From: a virus
Virus record (IMG/VR): IMGVR_UViG_3300025325_000064
Coordinates: 1-40,809 of that record
Length of the DNA stretch: 40,809 nt
Strand: one strand, 5' to 3'
Positions 24,088-31,190 of the stretch are shown piece by piece (position 1 is the first letter of the stretch; each line of letters starts with the position of its first letter). Below the pieces are notes generated by a model. It had not been told where the DNA came from, did not search any database, and worked only from the letters and a program-made list of their open reading frames with translations. The position numbers were made by a program, and so were the translations under genes.

Positions 24088-24872
24088 TATGCCCTCCCTC
24101 CGAATCCAGCCATCGGCTGCTGCTCCGGCTTCCTGGGCCACTGCGAGCGCGGCGTTATGGGCATGTCGTCGTAGATCGTTACCGGGACGAGCATCGACCG
24201 GCACTGATAGTGCAACGGTGGCGTCTTTGATGCGATGCTCGCAGCATCATCCTTGTCGAATACGATACCGTCCCATGCTTGGCATATCTCCGTCGTCCTG
24301 TGATCCATGATCGCCGAGAACTGGACGCCGGTTATCACGTCCACGTCGGGATCGAACATAACCGCGTTCCGCCCGGTATTGTACGCCTTAGAGAACTCTG
24401 TGCGCGAAATGTTTTCGAGGCGGGACGATGCGCGGAAGTCCGGCGACGCCCCGGAAGCCGGGACAGGCGCGACGCCCGCCTCGATGTATCGCTCGAATAG
24501 ACCATCCAACTCTCGGATCATCTCGTCGCGCGGCGCGCCGTTCGCGATGAGTTGCTGCAAGAGGCGCGTGCCCTCGTCGCGTAGGTCATCAGCAATCATG
24601 CCCGAGAGGTTGAAAGCCATCTCGGAGTACGGCTCCAACACGTTCTGCGGGATTGTGGCGGCGGCGATCTGCGCCGCGCCGGAGGAGGGAAATCCCGGTG
24701 GTCGCTCCGCGAAAGACGCCTGCACGCCACGATCCGACAGCGCATCGACTCCGCGCTCCGCCGCGCCGATTTCGTCCACGAGGTTCCGATGTGCGAGCGT
24801 GAACGCCGACACGTAGAGCGTTGCCACGGCCATTCTGAGCGCCTTCAAGACCTTTGGCTTTGGTCGCATCAT
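24087..24872 (-). CDS. Minor head protein (Mu gpF / SPP1 gp7-like)
   Basis: The 261-residue product carries the gpF-like C-terminal signature: ISRTEFSKAYNTGRNAVMF, VITGVQFSAIMDHRTTEICQ, AWDGIVFDKDD, and TPPLHYQCRSMLVPVTIYDD. The Cys/His residues in DHRTTEIC and HYQC are typical of the family. The N-terminal half is helical and probably contacts the portal. It overlaps the portal gene as ATGA. A few copies per virion are expected, possibly ejected with DNA. Confidence 0.88.
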   Translation of the reverse strand: MMRPKPKVLKALRMAVATLYVSAFTLAHRNLVDEIGAAERGVDALSDRGVQASFAERPPGFPSSGAAQIAAATIPQNVLEPYSEMAFNLSGMIADDLRDEGTRLLQQLIANGAPRDEMIRELDGLFERYIEAGVAPVPASGASPDFRASSRLENISRTEFSKAYNTGRNAVMFDPDVDVITGVQFSAIMDHRTTEICQAWDGIVFDKDDAASIASKTPPLHYQCRSMLVPVTIYDDMPITPRSQWPRKPEQQPMAGFGGRA

Positions 24873-26386
24873 GTCTGCGATCTCGTCGAGGCTAAAGGGC
24901 GCTCGGCTTCGCCCGCCTCCAAGCGTAGAGATGCCAGTTTCGCCTTGCGGTCAAGGTCTACTGCGCGAGCCATTTCTAACGCAGCGCGTCCAACCGCTTC
25001 TTTCGATGCTGAGCGCATCTCAGATAGGTTCAACCGCCTCTCGCCAGCCGTGCGCGGTTCGCGTTGCGGTCGGTAGAACGCCTCTGGATCGCCCTCCGAG
25101 AACCGCTTATCGCCTGGACGCGGCATGCCGTCCTCGGGCTTGCCATCTGTCGGTTGACCTCCGAACGGCTGCGGTACAGGCTTCTCTTCCAACTCGTTTG
25201 GATCGATCCCCATGTCGCGCGCCACGACCTCCGGGGCTGGCTTCACGCCGGCCGCTGCGAGCGCCTGATAGCGTTTCACGAACGAATCCAGACCGCCAGC
25301 CTCTACCGGCTTCATCCGGTGGCGCGGTACAGGTCCGGGTCCGAAGTTGAAGTCGCAGAGACGACGGAAGATTTGATCGGTGATAACGTCGTCCACGACT
25401 GCCTGCTCACGTCGCCAGCCCACCATCGCGGCGTCGAGGTCCGATGCGCTCCTCGCATACGAGCCAGTCTGATTGTTCGAGAACATCATCACGGGGATAG
25501 TGAGGCCGACGCTGATTTCGTTGTCGTCACGATCGAGCCAGTCCTTGGCGAAGCGCAGTCCCTCCGCGTTGAACGGCATCAACTCCTGCTCGTCGCCTTC
25601 CTCAAGCACATACTCGCACGAGCCGTGCATTTTCTTGAGATCGTTCAGGAGCGCTGTTTTATCCGCCGCGCTCGTACCCTTGGGCACCTTGACGACGATA
25701 ACGCCGAGTGCGGACTTCTCGATCGAGACGGCGATCTGACGCGGCAACACCTGTCGCCTGAAGTACGCCTCATAGATCGGCTGCAAGAGCGGGCGACCGT
25801 AAAGATTCCCGAACACGGAATCGTGCGAGTAGATGACGAACTTCGACGTATCGTGCCGAATCTCGTTCGCCATCTGCCAGAACTGTACGAGGCCGTCCGG
25901 CTTGAGATTTCCGAAGTCGTCTTGGTCGAAGTGGAAGAAACGCGGATGCTTGTCCTTGAAGTCCTTGAGGTAGACGAGGCCGGCGTAGTCCTCGCCTTCC
26001 TCGACCCGCGCGAAGATCATCTCGTTGATGCTCATGCCGTTTTCTAGCGCGGCCATGATTTGGCGCGGCACCTTGCTCCACGCGCCGTTGATGTGTTCCA
26101 TGTTCCAACGGCAGAACTCGGCGCGCTTCTCAGTCTCCGCGTCCTCGTCCTCTGCTACCGCTTCCTGCCCGCCTGCGAGCATGAAGTCCTTGAGGAAGCC
26201 TAGGCCCCGCGCGATGCGAGGATCGCGCCGCTGCATCTCGTCGTAGATGTCCCACGACTTCGCGCCAACGATCGCGTCCGGCTTGAAGAGTCCGCCGTCA
26301 ACGGCGAACGTGAGGCGCTGAATCGTGTCAACGATCGGCGCGCGGTCTTTCGTCTCGACCTTCTGCTGTTCGGTGTCAGTCGGCAT
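24869..26386 (-). CDS. Portal protein (DUF935, Mu gp29-like)
   Basis: The 505-residue protein matches DUF935 portals: ALENGMSINEMIFARVEEGE, KDFKDKHPRFFHFDQDDFGN, KFVIYSHDSVFGNLYGRPLL, IEKSALGVIVVKVPKGTSAA, LTIPVMMFSNNQTGSYARSA and ITDQIFRRLCDFNFGPGPVP. It forms the ring at the special vertex through which DNA enters. The last 100 residues are charged and Pro-rich. TAATG junction with the large terminase gene. Confidence 0.92.
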   Translation of the reverse strand: MPTDTEQQKVETKDRAPIVDTIQRLTFAVDGGLFKPDAIVGAKSWDIYDEMQRRDPRIARGLGFLKDFMLAGGQEAVAEDEDAETEKRAEFCRWNMEHINGAWSKVPRQIMAALENGMSINEMIFARVEEGEDYAGLVYLKDFKDKHPRFFHFDQDDFGNLKPDGLVQFWQMANEIRHDTSKFVIYSHDSVFGNLYGRPLLQPIYEAYFRRQVLPRQIAVSIEKSALGVIVVKVPKGTSAADKTALLNDLKKMHGSCEYVLEEGDEQELMPFNAEGLRFAKDWLDRDDNEISVGLTIPVMMFSNNQTGSYARSASDLDAAMVGWRREQAVVDDVITDQIFRRLCDFNFGPGPVPRHRMKPVEAGGLDSFVKRYQALAAAGVKPAPEVVARDMGIDPNELEEKPVPQPFGGQPTDGKPEDGMPRPGDKRFSEGDPEAFYRPQREPRTAGERRLNLSEMRSASKEAVGRAALEMARAVDLDRKAKLASLRLEAGEAERPLASTRSQT

Positions 26387-27807
26387 TACCAGCCCCTAAA
26401 GTGATGCGTCTCGACACGAACACCCGCGTATGGATCATCGGTCAAGAACAGGGAAGCGCGCCCCGCCATAAGCGGCAAGCCACCCTGATTCGCGCGCTCG
26501 TATCCTTGCCGCTCGATGTGCTCGCTCGTGACGGCGTAGCGGAGCGCGTCGGTGCAATCGTTCTCCTTGTCCACTGGCACGTCGAGAACTTCACCGCCGC
26601 GCGTCACATGCCACGACAGATTGCGCAGCTCGTTGATGAGGTTCTTGCAGCGCGGATGGATCAAGAGGCGGTCGTGCGCGAGAAGCATCTTGATGAGGTT
26701 CACGCCTGCGCGCTCGTCTTTCTTCTCGGCGTTCTCGACGCGCGAGATGCGCGGTGCGTGCCGCTTGAGCGTCAGTTGATCCGCCGGCGCGTGATCGCAC
26801 CATGCTGTCGTGAATAAGCAGTCGGGCCAGCGGATATTTATTTCCTTCCCCCACTCGTCGGTTGTACGTGAACCGCCGTCCGCGCGCCCGCCGACAACCT
26901 CGTCGAACACGTACCACTTCTCGCCATAGCGCCAGATGAATAGCGCGCAGAACTTGTGATTGAATCCGAAGTCCACGCCGAAGAGGACGCGCGTACCGCT
27001 GTGCGGATCGATATCGGACTTGACGTGCCGCCTCTCATCGAACTCGGAGAACACCGCGCCCTCGCTCTGAACCCACTTGTTGAGCAGGTAGCGGTCACGG
27101 AACGCGCCGATGAGTTCGTGCTTGGCCAGAACATAGTCGCGCGGGAGATTCGCATCATTCTCGCCAGGCTCTGCGCGTATGAGCGTGAGGCGGCCTTCCT
27201 GCGCGCGGCGCAATACCCAATGCGTCGGGCCGCCGGCGTTCGTCGCGCCGCAGATTTGATGCACAAGCGCCTTCGGATGACGGATACGGAGTTTCAGTTG
27301 CTCCCAATCGTCCTCTGACACGCCGCGCCCACCTGCGAGCCCTGGCACGATCTCATCGACCGCAATCAATCCGAACTCGTCGCTCATGTACGTCGTAGGG
27401 TCGTCGAGCCCACCGAAGATCACAGTGGAGCCAGTTCTGACGCCGTGCTCGTCCTGATAGTCGAGCCGATGATCGGATGCGTTGAAATACCTATCGAAAA
27501 GCGCGAGTCCGAGAATCTCGCGCCTGTAAATATCCATCGTCGTTTGATGGCATGACTTCATCGTCGCGCGCACGACGAGATTCTTGGAGCCTCGATAGCG
27601 TTCCGCCCATACATGCGCCTTCGCGCAGAGGGCGAATGTCTTGCCGTCCCCTACGGCGGAGTTGAACACGACTTCTCGATCGGCACAGGAAAGAAAGCGG
27701 TGTTGTGCTGGTCCGCTTGGCCGAATGATGCGGATATTCTTCGGCTTCTCGTCTTGCGGCTTGCTTGCGCGCTTACGCTGTGGCCCTGTCGCCGTCGCCG
27801 TTCCCAT
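26386..27807 (-). CDS. Terminase large subunit
   Basis: The 473-residue protein has both activities of the packaging motor. ATPase: Walker A-like NSAVGDGKT (about 49-57) and Walker B LIAVDE (147-152). Nuclease (RNase H fold): GVDFGFNH (Asp about 279), a second acidic site in WCDHA, and ENDCTDALRYA near the C-terminus. It should pump DNA into the prohead through the portal and cut it. The start lies 35 nt inside the small subunit gene, behind GGTGGAG. Confidence 0.93.
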   Translation of the reverse strand: MGTATATGPQRKRASKPQDEKPKNIRIIRPSGPAQHRFLSCADREVVFNSAVGDGKTFALCAKAHVWAERYRGSKNLVVRATMKSCHQTTMDIYRREILGLALFDRYFNASDHRLDYQDEHGVRTGSTVIFGGLDDPTTYMSDEFGLIAVDEIVPGLAGGRGVSEDDWEQLKLRIRHPKALVHQICGATNAGGPTHWVLRRAQEGRLTLIRAEPGENDANLPRDYVLAKHELIGAFRDRYLLNKWVQSEGAVFSEFDERRHVKSDIDPHSGTRVLFGVDFGFNHKFCALFIWRYGEKWYVFDEVVGGRADGGSRTTDEWGKEINIRWPDCLFTTAWCDHAPADQLTLKRHAPRISRVENAEKKDERAGVNLIKMLLAHDRLLIHPRCKNLINELRNLSWHVTRGGEVLDVPVDKENDCTDALRYAVTSEHIERQGYERANQGGLPLMAGRASLFLTDDPYAGVRVETHHFRGW

Positions 27808-28246
27808 CGATCTCCACCATCACCGCGTCCACGGCTTCGTCTTTCGCTTGCTCGATTGCGTGCCCGCGCTCTAGCGCCGCGATCGCGCGGAGGTCGAGTT
27901 GCACTACCGGTCGGACCGTCACCGTACCGGACATCTCGATCTCGGTCCGCTGTCCCCACGCGGAGCGGGACTGCGTTTCAAGGAAGAAGCGCGCTGCGTC
28001 CATCTGCCTCGGGTGCTTATCGTTGAGCATGATCTTAGCGACGACGCCCTCGGCGAGCCCGATACGCTTGAGTTTTGCTTGCTCTATCGCATCACGAACG
28101 TTGGGGCTGCGCTCGATTTCCTGGTACAGCGTTCCCTTATGGATTCCCGCGTAGGCTGCGGCGACGGGTACCGAATATCTCTTTTTTTCGATGCCGTTAA
28201 CGATCTTCGGGAGGACGGTTTTCCAATCGGTCCTGCGGCGGCCCAT
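27773..28246 (-). CDS. Terminase small subunit
   Basis: The 157-residue product has an N-terminal helix-turn-helix-like segment (YSVPVAAAYAGIHKGTLYQE), a helical middle, and an acidic Ala/Asp-rich tail. This is the usual DNA-recognition subunit layout, and the gene precedes and overlaps the large subunit. The ATG has no ribosome site and lies 9 nt after the -10 box of a strong promoter, so its message should be leaderless. Confidence 0.85.
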   Translation of the reverse strand: MGRRRTDWKTVLPKIVNGIEKKRYSVPVAAAYAGIHKGTLYQEIERSPNVRDAIEQAKLKRIGLAEGVVAKIMLNDKHPRQMDAARFFLETQSRSAWGQRTEIEMSGTVTVRPVVQLDLRAIAALERGHAIEQAKDEAVDAVMVEIDGNGDGDRATA

Positions 28247-28255
28247 GTCGCGGAG

Positions 28256-28284
28256 TTTCTAGCACATAGCGAGCGCGGTGTCAA
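28256..28284 (-). promoter_or_regulatory. Strong sigma70-type late promoter
   Basis: On the minus strand TTGACA (28279-28284), a 17-nt spacer ending TGC (an extended -10 element) and TAGAAA (28256-28261) stand directly upstream of the terminase genes. The -10 box ends 9 nt before the ATG at 28246. It is placed in the only gap at the head of the structural operon. Confidence 0.7.
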
Positions 28285-28293
28285 GGGATTTCG

Positions 28294-29220
28294 TCAGGAA
28301 GTCTCGGCTATCCCGAACTCCTTTCGGTAACGGGCTGCGGCATCGTGCCACCCGGCGTCCCGGCTATCGTAAAATGTTTTGCCGTAAGTCTTTTCACACC
28401 ATTCATTCCAGTCTTGTTTCGGCTGTTCTTGTGTGTTTCCATTCTTCGTCCAGGGCGCGTCCGCTAGTCCCTCATAGACGGCCTGCGGACGGTCCCCCAT
28501 GAGCATCTGCTTGGGGTCTACGCCGAAGTCGCGTTCTGTTATGGCTATATGCTTGGCCACTGCGACGAGAATCGGACCATTCCTGCCGTCTGCAGCAATG
28601 AGCGGCGTGAGGACCTGAGCGAATCCAACGCCGAGAGTGCGCTCGGCTAGTCCGAGTGCAAGGCGCTCGGCTTTCAGCGCCGCGATGAGTGTCCAGGCGT
28701 CCTCGGACGTGCCTTCCGGTGGCTTTCGCTTTTTCTCCGTCCTGACGGATTTGGGTGCTTTGATGCCGAGCGGGAGCGAAGGCGTTAGTATATCTTTCTC
28801 TTTCTCTACATCTTTCTCTACTTCTACACCGTTACGTAACGCGTTACTAGCGCCGTTACGTAACGCTCGGTATCTCCTTTGTCTGACTGCATTTGAAGGA
28901 TCGGATGGCGCTTGCCACTCCTCCCAGTGATTGATCTCAATATCGCCGTTCGTGCGCACTTTGATAAGCCCGGCGTTACGTAACGTGTTACGTAACGACT
29001 CAAGATCAAACGCAACATTGCCGCCCTCGCCTGGCTCTATCGCAGCGATATGGACCAGGTGGCCCCATGACGGATTTCTGATAACCCCGCGCTCAGTTGA
29101 TTCCGAGGCCAGGCACCAAAGCGTCACGAGGAACCGAAACTCGGCATTATCTAACTCAACGATCTTAGGATCATGTATCGCCCGCGTCCAGAACTTGAAC
29201 CAGCCAAGATGGCTTGCCAC
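28294..29220 (-). CDS. Putative replication initiator / replisome organizer
   Basis: The 308-residue product begins HLGWFKFWTRAIHDPKIVEL and continues with LDNAEFRFLVTLWCLASES, the pattern of the N-terminal winged-helix domain of phage replisome organizers. A charged linker follows (about 130-170, VEVEKDVEKEKD), then a helical C-terminal domain that may recruit helicase or a loader. Four GTTACGTAAC palindromes lie within codons about 75-130 of its own gene. This mirrors lambda O, whose gene contains the origin it binds. GTG start sits behind AGGGGGAGG. Confidence 0.7.
   Translation of the reverse strand: MASHLGWFKFWTRAIHDPKIVELDNAEFRFLVTLWCLASESTERGVIRNPSWGHLVHIAAIEPGEGGNVAFDLESLRNTLRNAGLIKVRTNGDIEINHWEEWQAPSDPSNAVRQRRYRALRNGASNALRNGVEVEKDVEKEKDILTPSLPLGIKAPKSVRTEKKRKPPEGTSEDAWTLIAALKAERLALGLAERTLGVGFAQVLTPLIAADGRNGPILVAVAKHIAITERDFGVDPKQMLMGDRPQAVYEGLADAPWTKNGNTQEQPKQDWNEWCEKTYGKTFYDSRDAGWHDAAARYRKEFGIAETS
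28791..28830. other. AT-rich, pyrimidine-biased tract beside the iterons (possible unwinding element)
   Basis: Of 40 bases, 26 are A or T and 34 are pyrimidines on the plus strand. It directly abuts the first palindrome at 28831. In lambda an AT-rich, strand-biased tract next to iterons in gene O is where the duplex opens, and the arrangement here is the same. The tract encodes the Glu/Lys linker of the initiator. Confidence 0.45.
28831..28996. repeat. Four GTTACGTAAC palindromes (origin iterons) inside the initiator gene
   Basis: Exact copies lie at 28831-28840, 28855-28864, 28975-28984 and 28987-28996; three of the four extend to CGTTACGTAACG. A half site CGTTAC is at 28842-28847. They form two pairs about 110 bp apart. 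I found no exact copy elsewhere in the window. They encode repeated LRN tripeptides in the initiator. Probable binding sites of the initiator at the replication origin. Confidence 0.65.
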
Positions 29221-29229
29221 GTCCTCCCC

Positions 29230-29403
29230 CTAAAACAGACCGACCCCGCTCGGTGGCGACACATGGATGGAGTCATGTGCCCCCGACAAGCGGGGCCGAG
29301 TCGAGGCCGGCCTGTTCTCCATCTTCTCCCGTACTCCCTTCCGAGCCGTCCCGCTCGCTCGACGGGCGACCCGATCCGATTTGCCCTTGTCCGGCTCGCT
29401 CAA
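29230..29403 (-). CDS. Possible small basic protein in the initiator leader
   Basis: The 227-nt stretch between the methyltransferase and initiator genes keeps one minus frame open from 29421 to a TAG at 29230-29232, just before the initiator's ribosome site. A TTG start gives 57 residues beginning MSEPDKGKSDRVARRASGTA. An ATG at 29322 behind GGGAGAAG gives 30 residues. Composition is basic and low complexity, and it may be only leader. The leader also contains a CCCCG/CGGGG hairpin. Confidence 0.3.
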   Translation of the reverse strand: MSEPDKGKSDRVARRASGTARKGVREKMENRPASTRPRLSGAHDSIHVSPPSGVGLF

Positions 29404-29415
29404 CCGGACGAGGAG

Positions 29416-29444
29416 CGTGTATCACGTATAGGCGAGAATGTCAA
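29416..29444 (-). promoter_or_regulatory. Promoter for the initiator gene with operator-like dyad
   Basis: TTGACA (29439-29444) is followed after 17 nt by TACACG (29416-29421), preceded by TG at the extended -10 position. The dyad CGTG-ATA-CACG (29416-29426) covers the -10 box and could be a repressor site. The promoter begins right behind the methyltransferase stop and would give a leader of about 190 nt before the initiator. Confidence 0.5.
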
Positions 29445-29447
29445 GTC

Positions 29448-30860
29448 CTAAAGTCTCCCGACCGGAGGAAACTCCTTCCTGATCGCCGAAATGTCTCCCC
29501 TGTAGGCCATGATTATCTTCTGCTCTCGCTTGGGAAACTTCCGATAGTTTAGAGTCTTTTTCGCGTGGGCGAGTCTTGTGAATTCACATTCGAGGTAGAC
29601 GATCTTGTTATAGACGGAGAGTCCGCGATCCTTGAAAAACAACTCCGTCTCTGCTTCTGAGCAATAGTACGCACCGCTCTTGTCTCGGCTGTCTCCAGTC
29701 ATCACAACGAAGAATCGGTTATTGTTTAGATGCGCAATAGCACGTTCGTAGCCGGAGAAAAGCAGCGCCCGAAATTCATCATACGTTCCAGTGCTGTTCA
29801 GTTCGCCATCAGGAGGCTTCCCATCGTAGTCAACATACCTTTCCACCTTATAGTATGGTGGGCAAGTAAAAATGAGGTCGAACATGCCATCAGGATCATA
29901 GATAGAACTGTCGCTTTTGATCCATTGTACAGCATTGAATCGAGCGCATAGTTTGTTATTAGCGTCGCACTGATTGGCCCGGATTTCACTTGCCACGTAC
30001 TCGTATCCGTAGTGACCTGCCACGAATCCAAACTGTACGCCACCGCCAAACGGATTATATATACGGCCACCAGCGTTCGGCATAAAGAATCGCAGGATCA
30101 CTTCGCATGCAACCGGATCAAGTACCGAGGCGTTGCCATTGTGTGCCTTTGTCGTGGCCTCCACTTTGCCATCAGAGTTTATGAATCGTCTTGTATTGAC
30201 GACGTTCGAGTATCCGTTCTCGCCCTGCCAGCACCCGTCGCGAGTAGCGTAGGTTGGGTTTTCTATTCCAGAAAGCATGCCGGCCTCCTCAATTCGCTCG
30301 TTCCACTCTCTCTTCAATCGAAGCCAGTCGCCCTTGACTGTGTTCCAGACGTTCGTCATGGTGATATGCGCCAGCAACTTCATGCGCACACTATCAATCG
30401 GTCCTCGCACCATGTAGTGAAACCCCGACATCTTGAGATACGTAACGAATCCGAGGTCCTCGAAGAGTCTCGTGGTCTCGAACTTGCTTTTTGGATCCGT
30501 GGTGATAAGCGCAGGATAGCCATCGGTGTTCTGATGAATCACGGCCTCGACCATCTTCCTATACCGGCTGTCGCTATAGTGCTCGGGCCTGATGACCGAC
30601 TGTAGAAGGCAAAACTCGCGGCATTCGTGATTCTTCTGAAACGTCATGAACCCACTAAACTGGCCATCTACTTTTAGGATGATGGCAGAGTGAATCTGCA
30701 TGTTCTTTCGAGCCGCCCGCTTAGCGATTCCGTCTCTCACTGCTAATTCCGCGACAGCGCCTTCATAGCCAGACCCGATGACACTTTCGACGTATTCGTA
30801 CTCAATCGCATCTGGGAACATTTCTTCCTGCGTTGCTTCTCGCGTGACGGGATCAGGCAT
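29448..30860 (-). CDS. GNAT-like domain fused to a DNA modification methyltransferase
   Basis: The 470-residue protein has two parts. Residues about 20-155 look like a GNAT acyltransferase fold: IILKVDGQFSGFMTFQ, SDSRYRKMVEAVIHQ, and the signature TTRLFEDLGFVTY. Residues about 195-470 are a DNA amino-methyltransferase: motif I NPFGGG (269-274), GYEYVASEIR, catalytic FTCPPYY (331-337), then TYDEFRALLFSGYERAI, NNRFFVVMTGDSRDKSGAYY. Order I then IV suggests N6-adenine or N4-cytosine chemistry. The GNAT part recalls Mu Mom, which alters adenines. It should modify phage DNA. Codon use looks more AT-rich than neighbours, suggesting transfer. Confidence 0.82.
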   Translation of the reverse strand: MPDPVTREATQEEMFPDAIEYEYVESVIGSGYEGAVAELAVRDGIAKRAARKNMQIHSAIILKVDGQFSGFMTFQKNHECREFCLLQSVIRPEHYSDSRYRKMVEAVIHQNTDGYPALITTDPKSKFETTRLFEDLGFVTYLKMSGFHYMVRGPIDSVRMKLLAHITMTNVWNTVKGDWLRLKREWNERIEEAGMLSGIENPTYATRDGCWQGENGYSNVVNTRRFINSDGKVEATTKAHNGNASVLDPVACEVILRFFMPNAGGRIYNPFGGGVQFGFVAGHYGYEYVASEIRANQCDANNKLCARFNAVQWIKSDSSIYDPDGMFDLIFTCPPYYKVERYVDYDGKPPDGELNSTGTYDEFRALLFSGYERAIAHLNNNRFFVVMTGDSRDKSGAYYCSEAETELFFKDRGLSVYNKIVYLECEFTRLAHAKKTLNYRKFPKREQKIIMAYRGDISAIRKEFPPVGRL

Positions 30861-30873
30861 ACGCCAGGCGCAT
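30853..30873 (-). other. Six-codon leader ORF overlapping the methyltransferase start
   Basis: TTGGAGG at 30885-30891 lies 11 nt before an ATG whose frame reads MRLAYA and stops at 30853-30855, just past the methyltransferase ATG at 30860. The ribosome site is 24 nt from that ATG, too far for direct use. Termination and re-initiation at the overlapping start could set enzyme level. Confidence 0.4.
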
Positions 30874-30905
30874 CTGTCGAGTGTCCTCCAATAGACTGAT
30901 TTGCC

Positions 30906-31190
30906 TCAACTCGGCTTCCCGCCCGGGAACTGGAGGATACCGCGCACGGGCGAGACGTGCTGATTTTGAAGCCAGTTTAGATAGCCCTGGATCGCCTGCG
31001 ACTGCTCCATCATCCGCTGCGCGACGAGCATGTCGGCGCAGATACCGGATTGCGTCGTCTCCTTCGTGACGGTATTCGTAATCGTCATGGGGACGAAGAG
31101 CGTGCAGTCTGGCCCGAGGCACTTGTGGCTGAAATCGCGGTGGCAGGCCTTCTCTCTCGGGTCCGGCGGCGACTGCGGCTTCTCGCTCAT
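30906..31190 (-). CDS. Cys-rich 94-residue protein in the nuclease/modification operon
   Basis: The product has Cys at about 16, 24, 29 and 51 (ACHRDFSHKCLGPDCTLF; SGICADMLVA), a possible metal site of a kind seen in small phage proteins, then a helical Gln/Met-rich part (AQRMMEQSQAIQGYLNWLQ). ATG overlaps the nuclease stop as ATGA with AAAGGAG upstream. Its role is unknown; sharing an operon with the nuclease and modification enzyme suggests an accessory function. Confidence 0.7.
   Translation of the reverse strand: MSEKPQSPPDPREKACHRDFSHKCLGPDCTLFVPMTITNTVTKETTQSGICADMLVAQRMMEQSQAIQGYLNWLQNQHVSPVRGILQFPGGKPS

Noticed and set aside
25064-26047. 327-codon plus-strand frame across the portal gene
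   Set aside because: Starts with TTG without ribosome site, lies wholly antisense to a clear DUF935 portal, and reads as low-complexity Arg/Leu/Glu sequence produced by codon bias of the opposite strand.
28831-28996. CRISPR-like or transposon-end reading of the GTTACGTAAC repeats
   Set aside because: Repeats are 10-bp palindromes with irregular spacing inside a coding region, without spacers of constant length, target duplications or transposase.
30853-31122. 89-codon minus-strand frame overlapping the Cys-rich gene
   Set aside because: Arg/Ala-rich shadow frame; the alternative frame has an ATGA junction, a ribosome site and a Cys motif. Only its last six codons may matter as a leader ORF.
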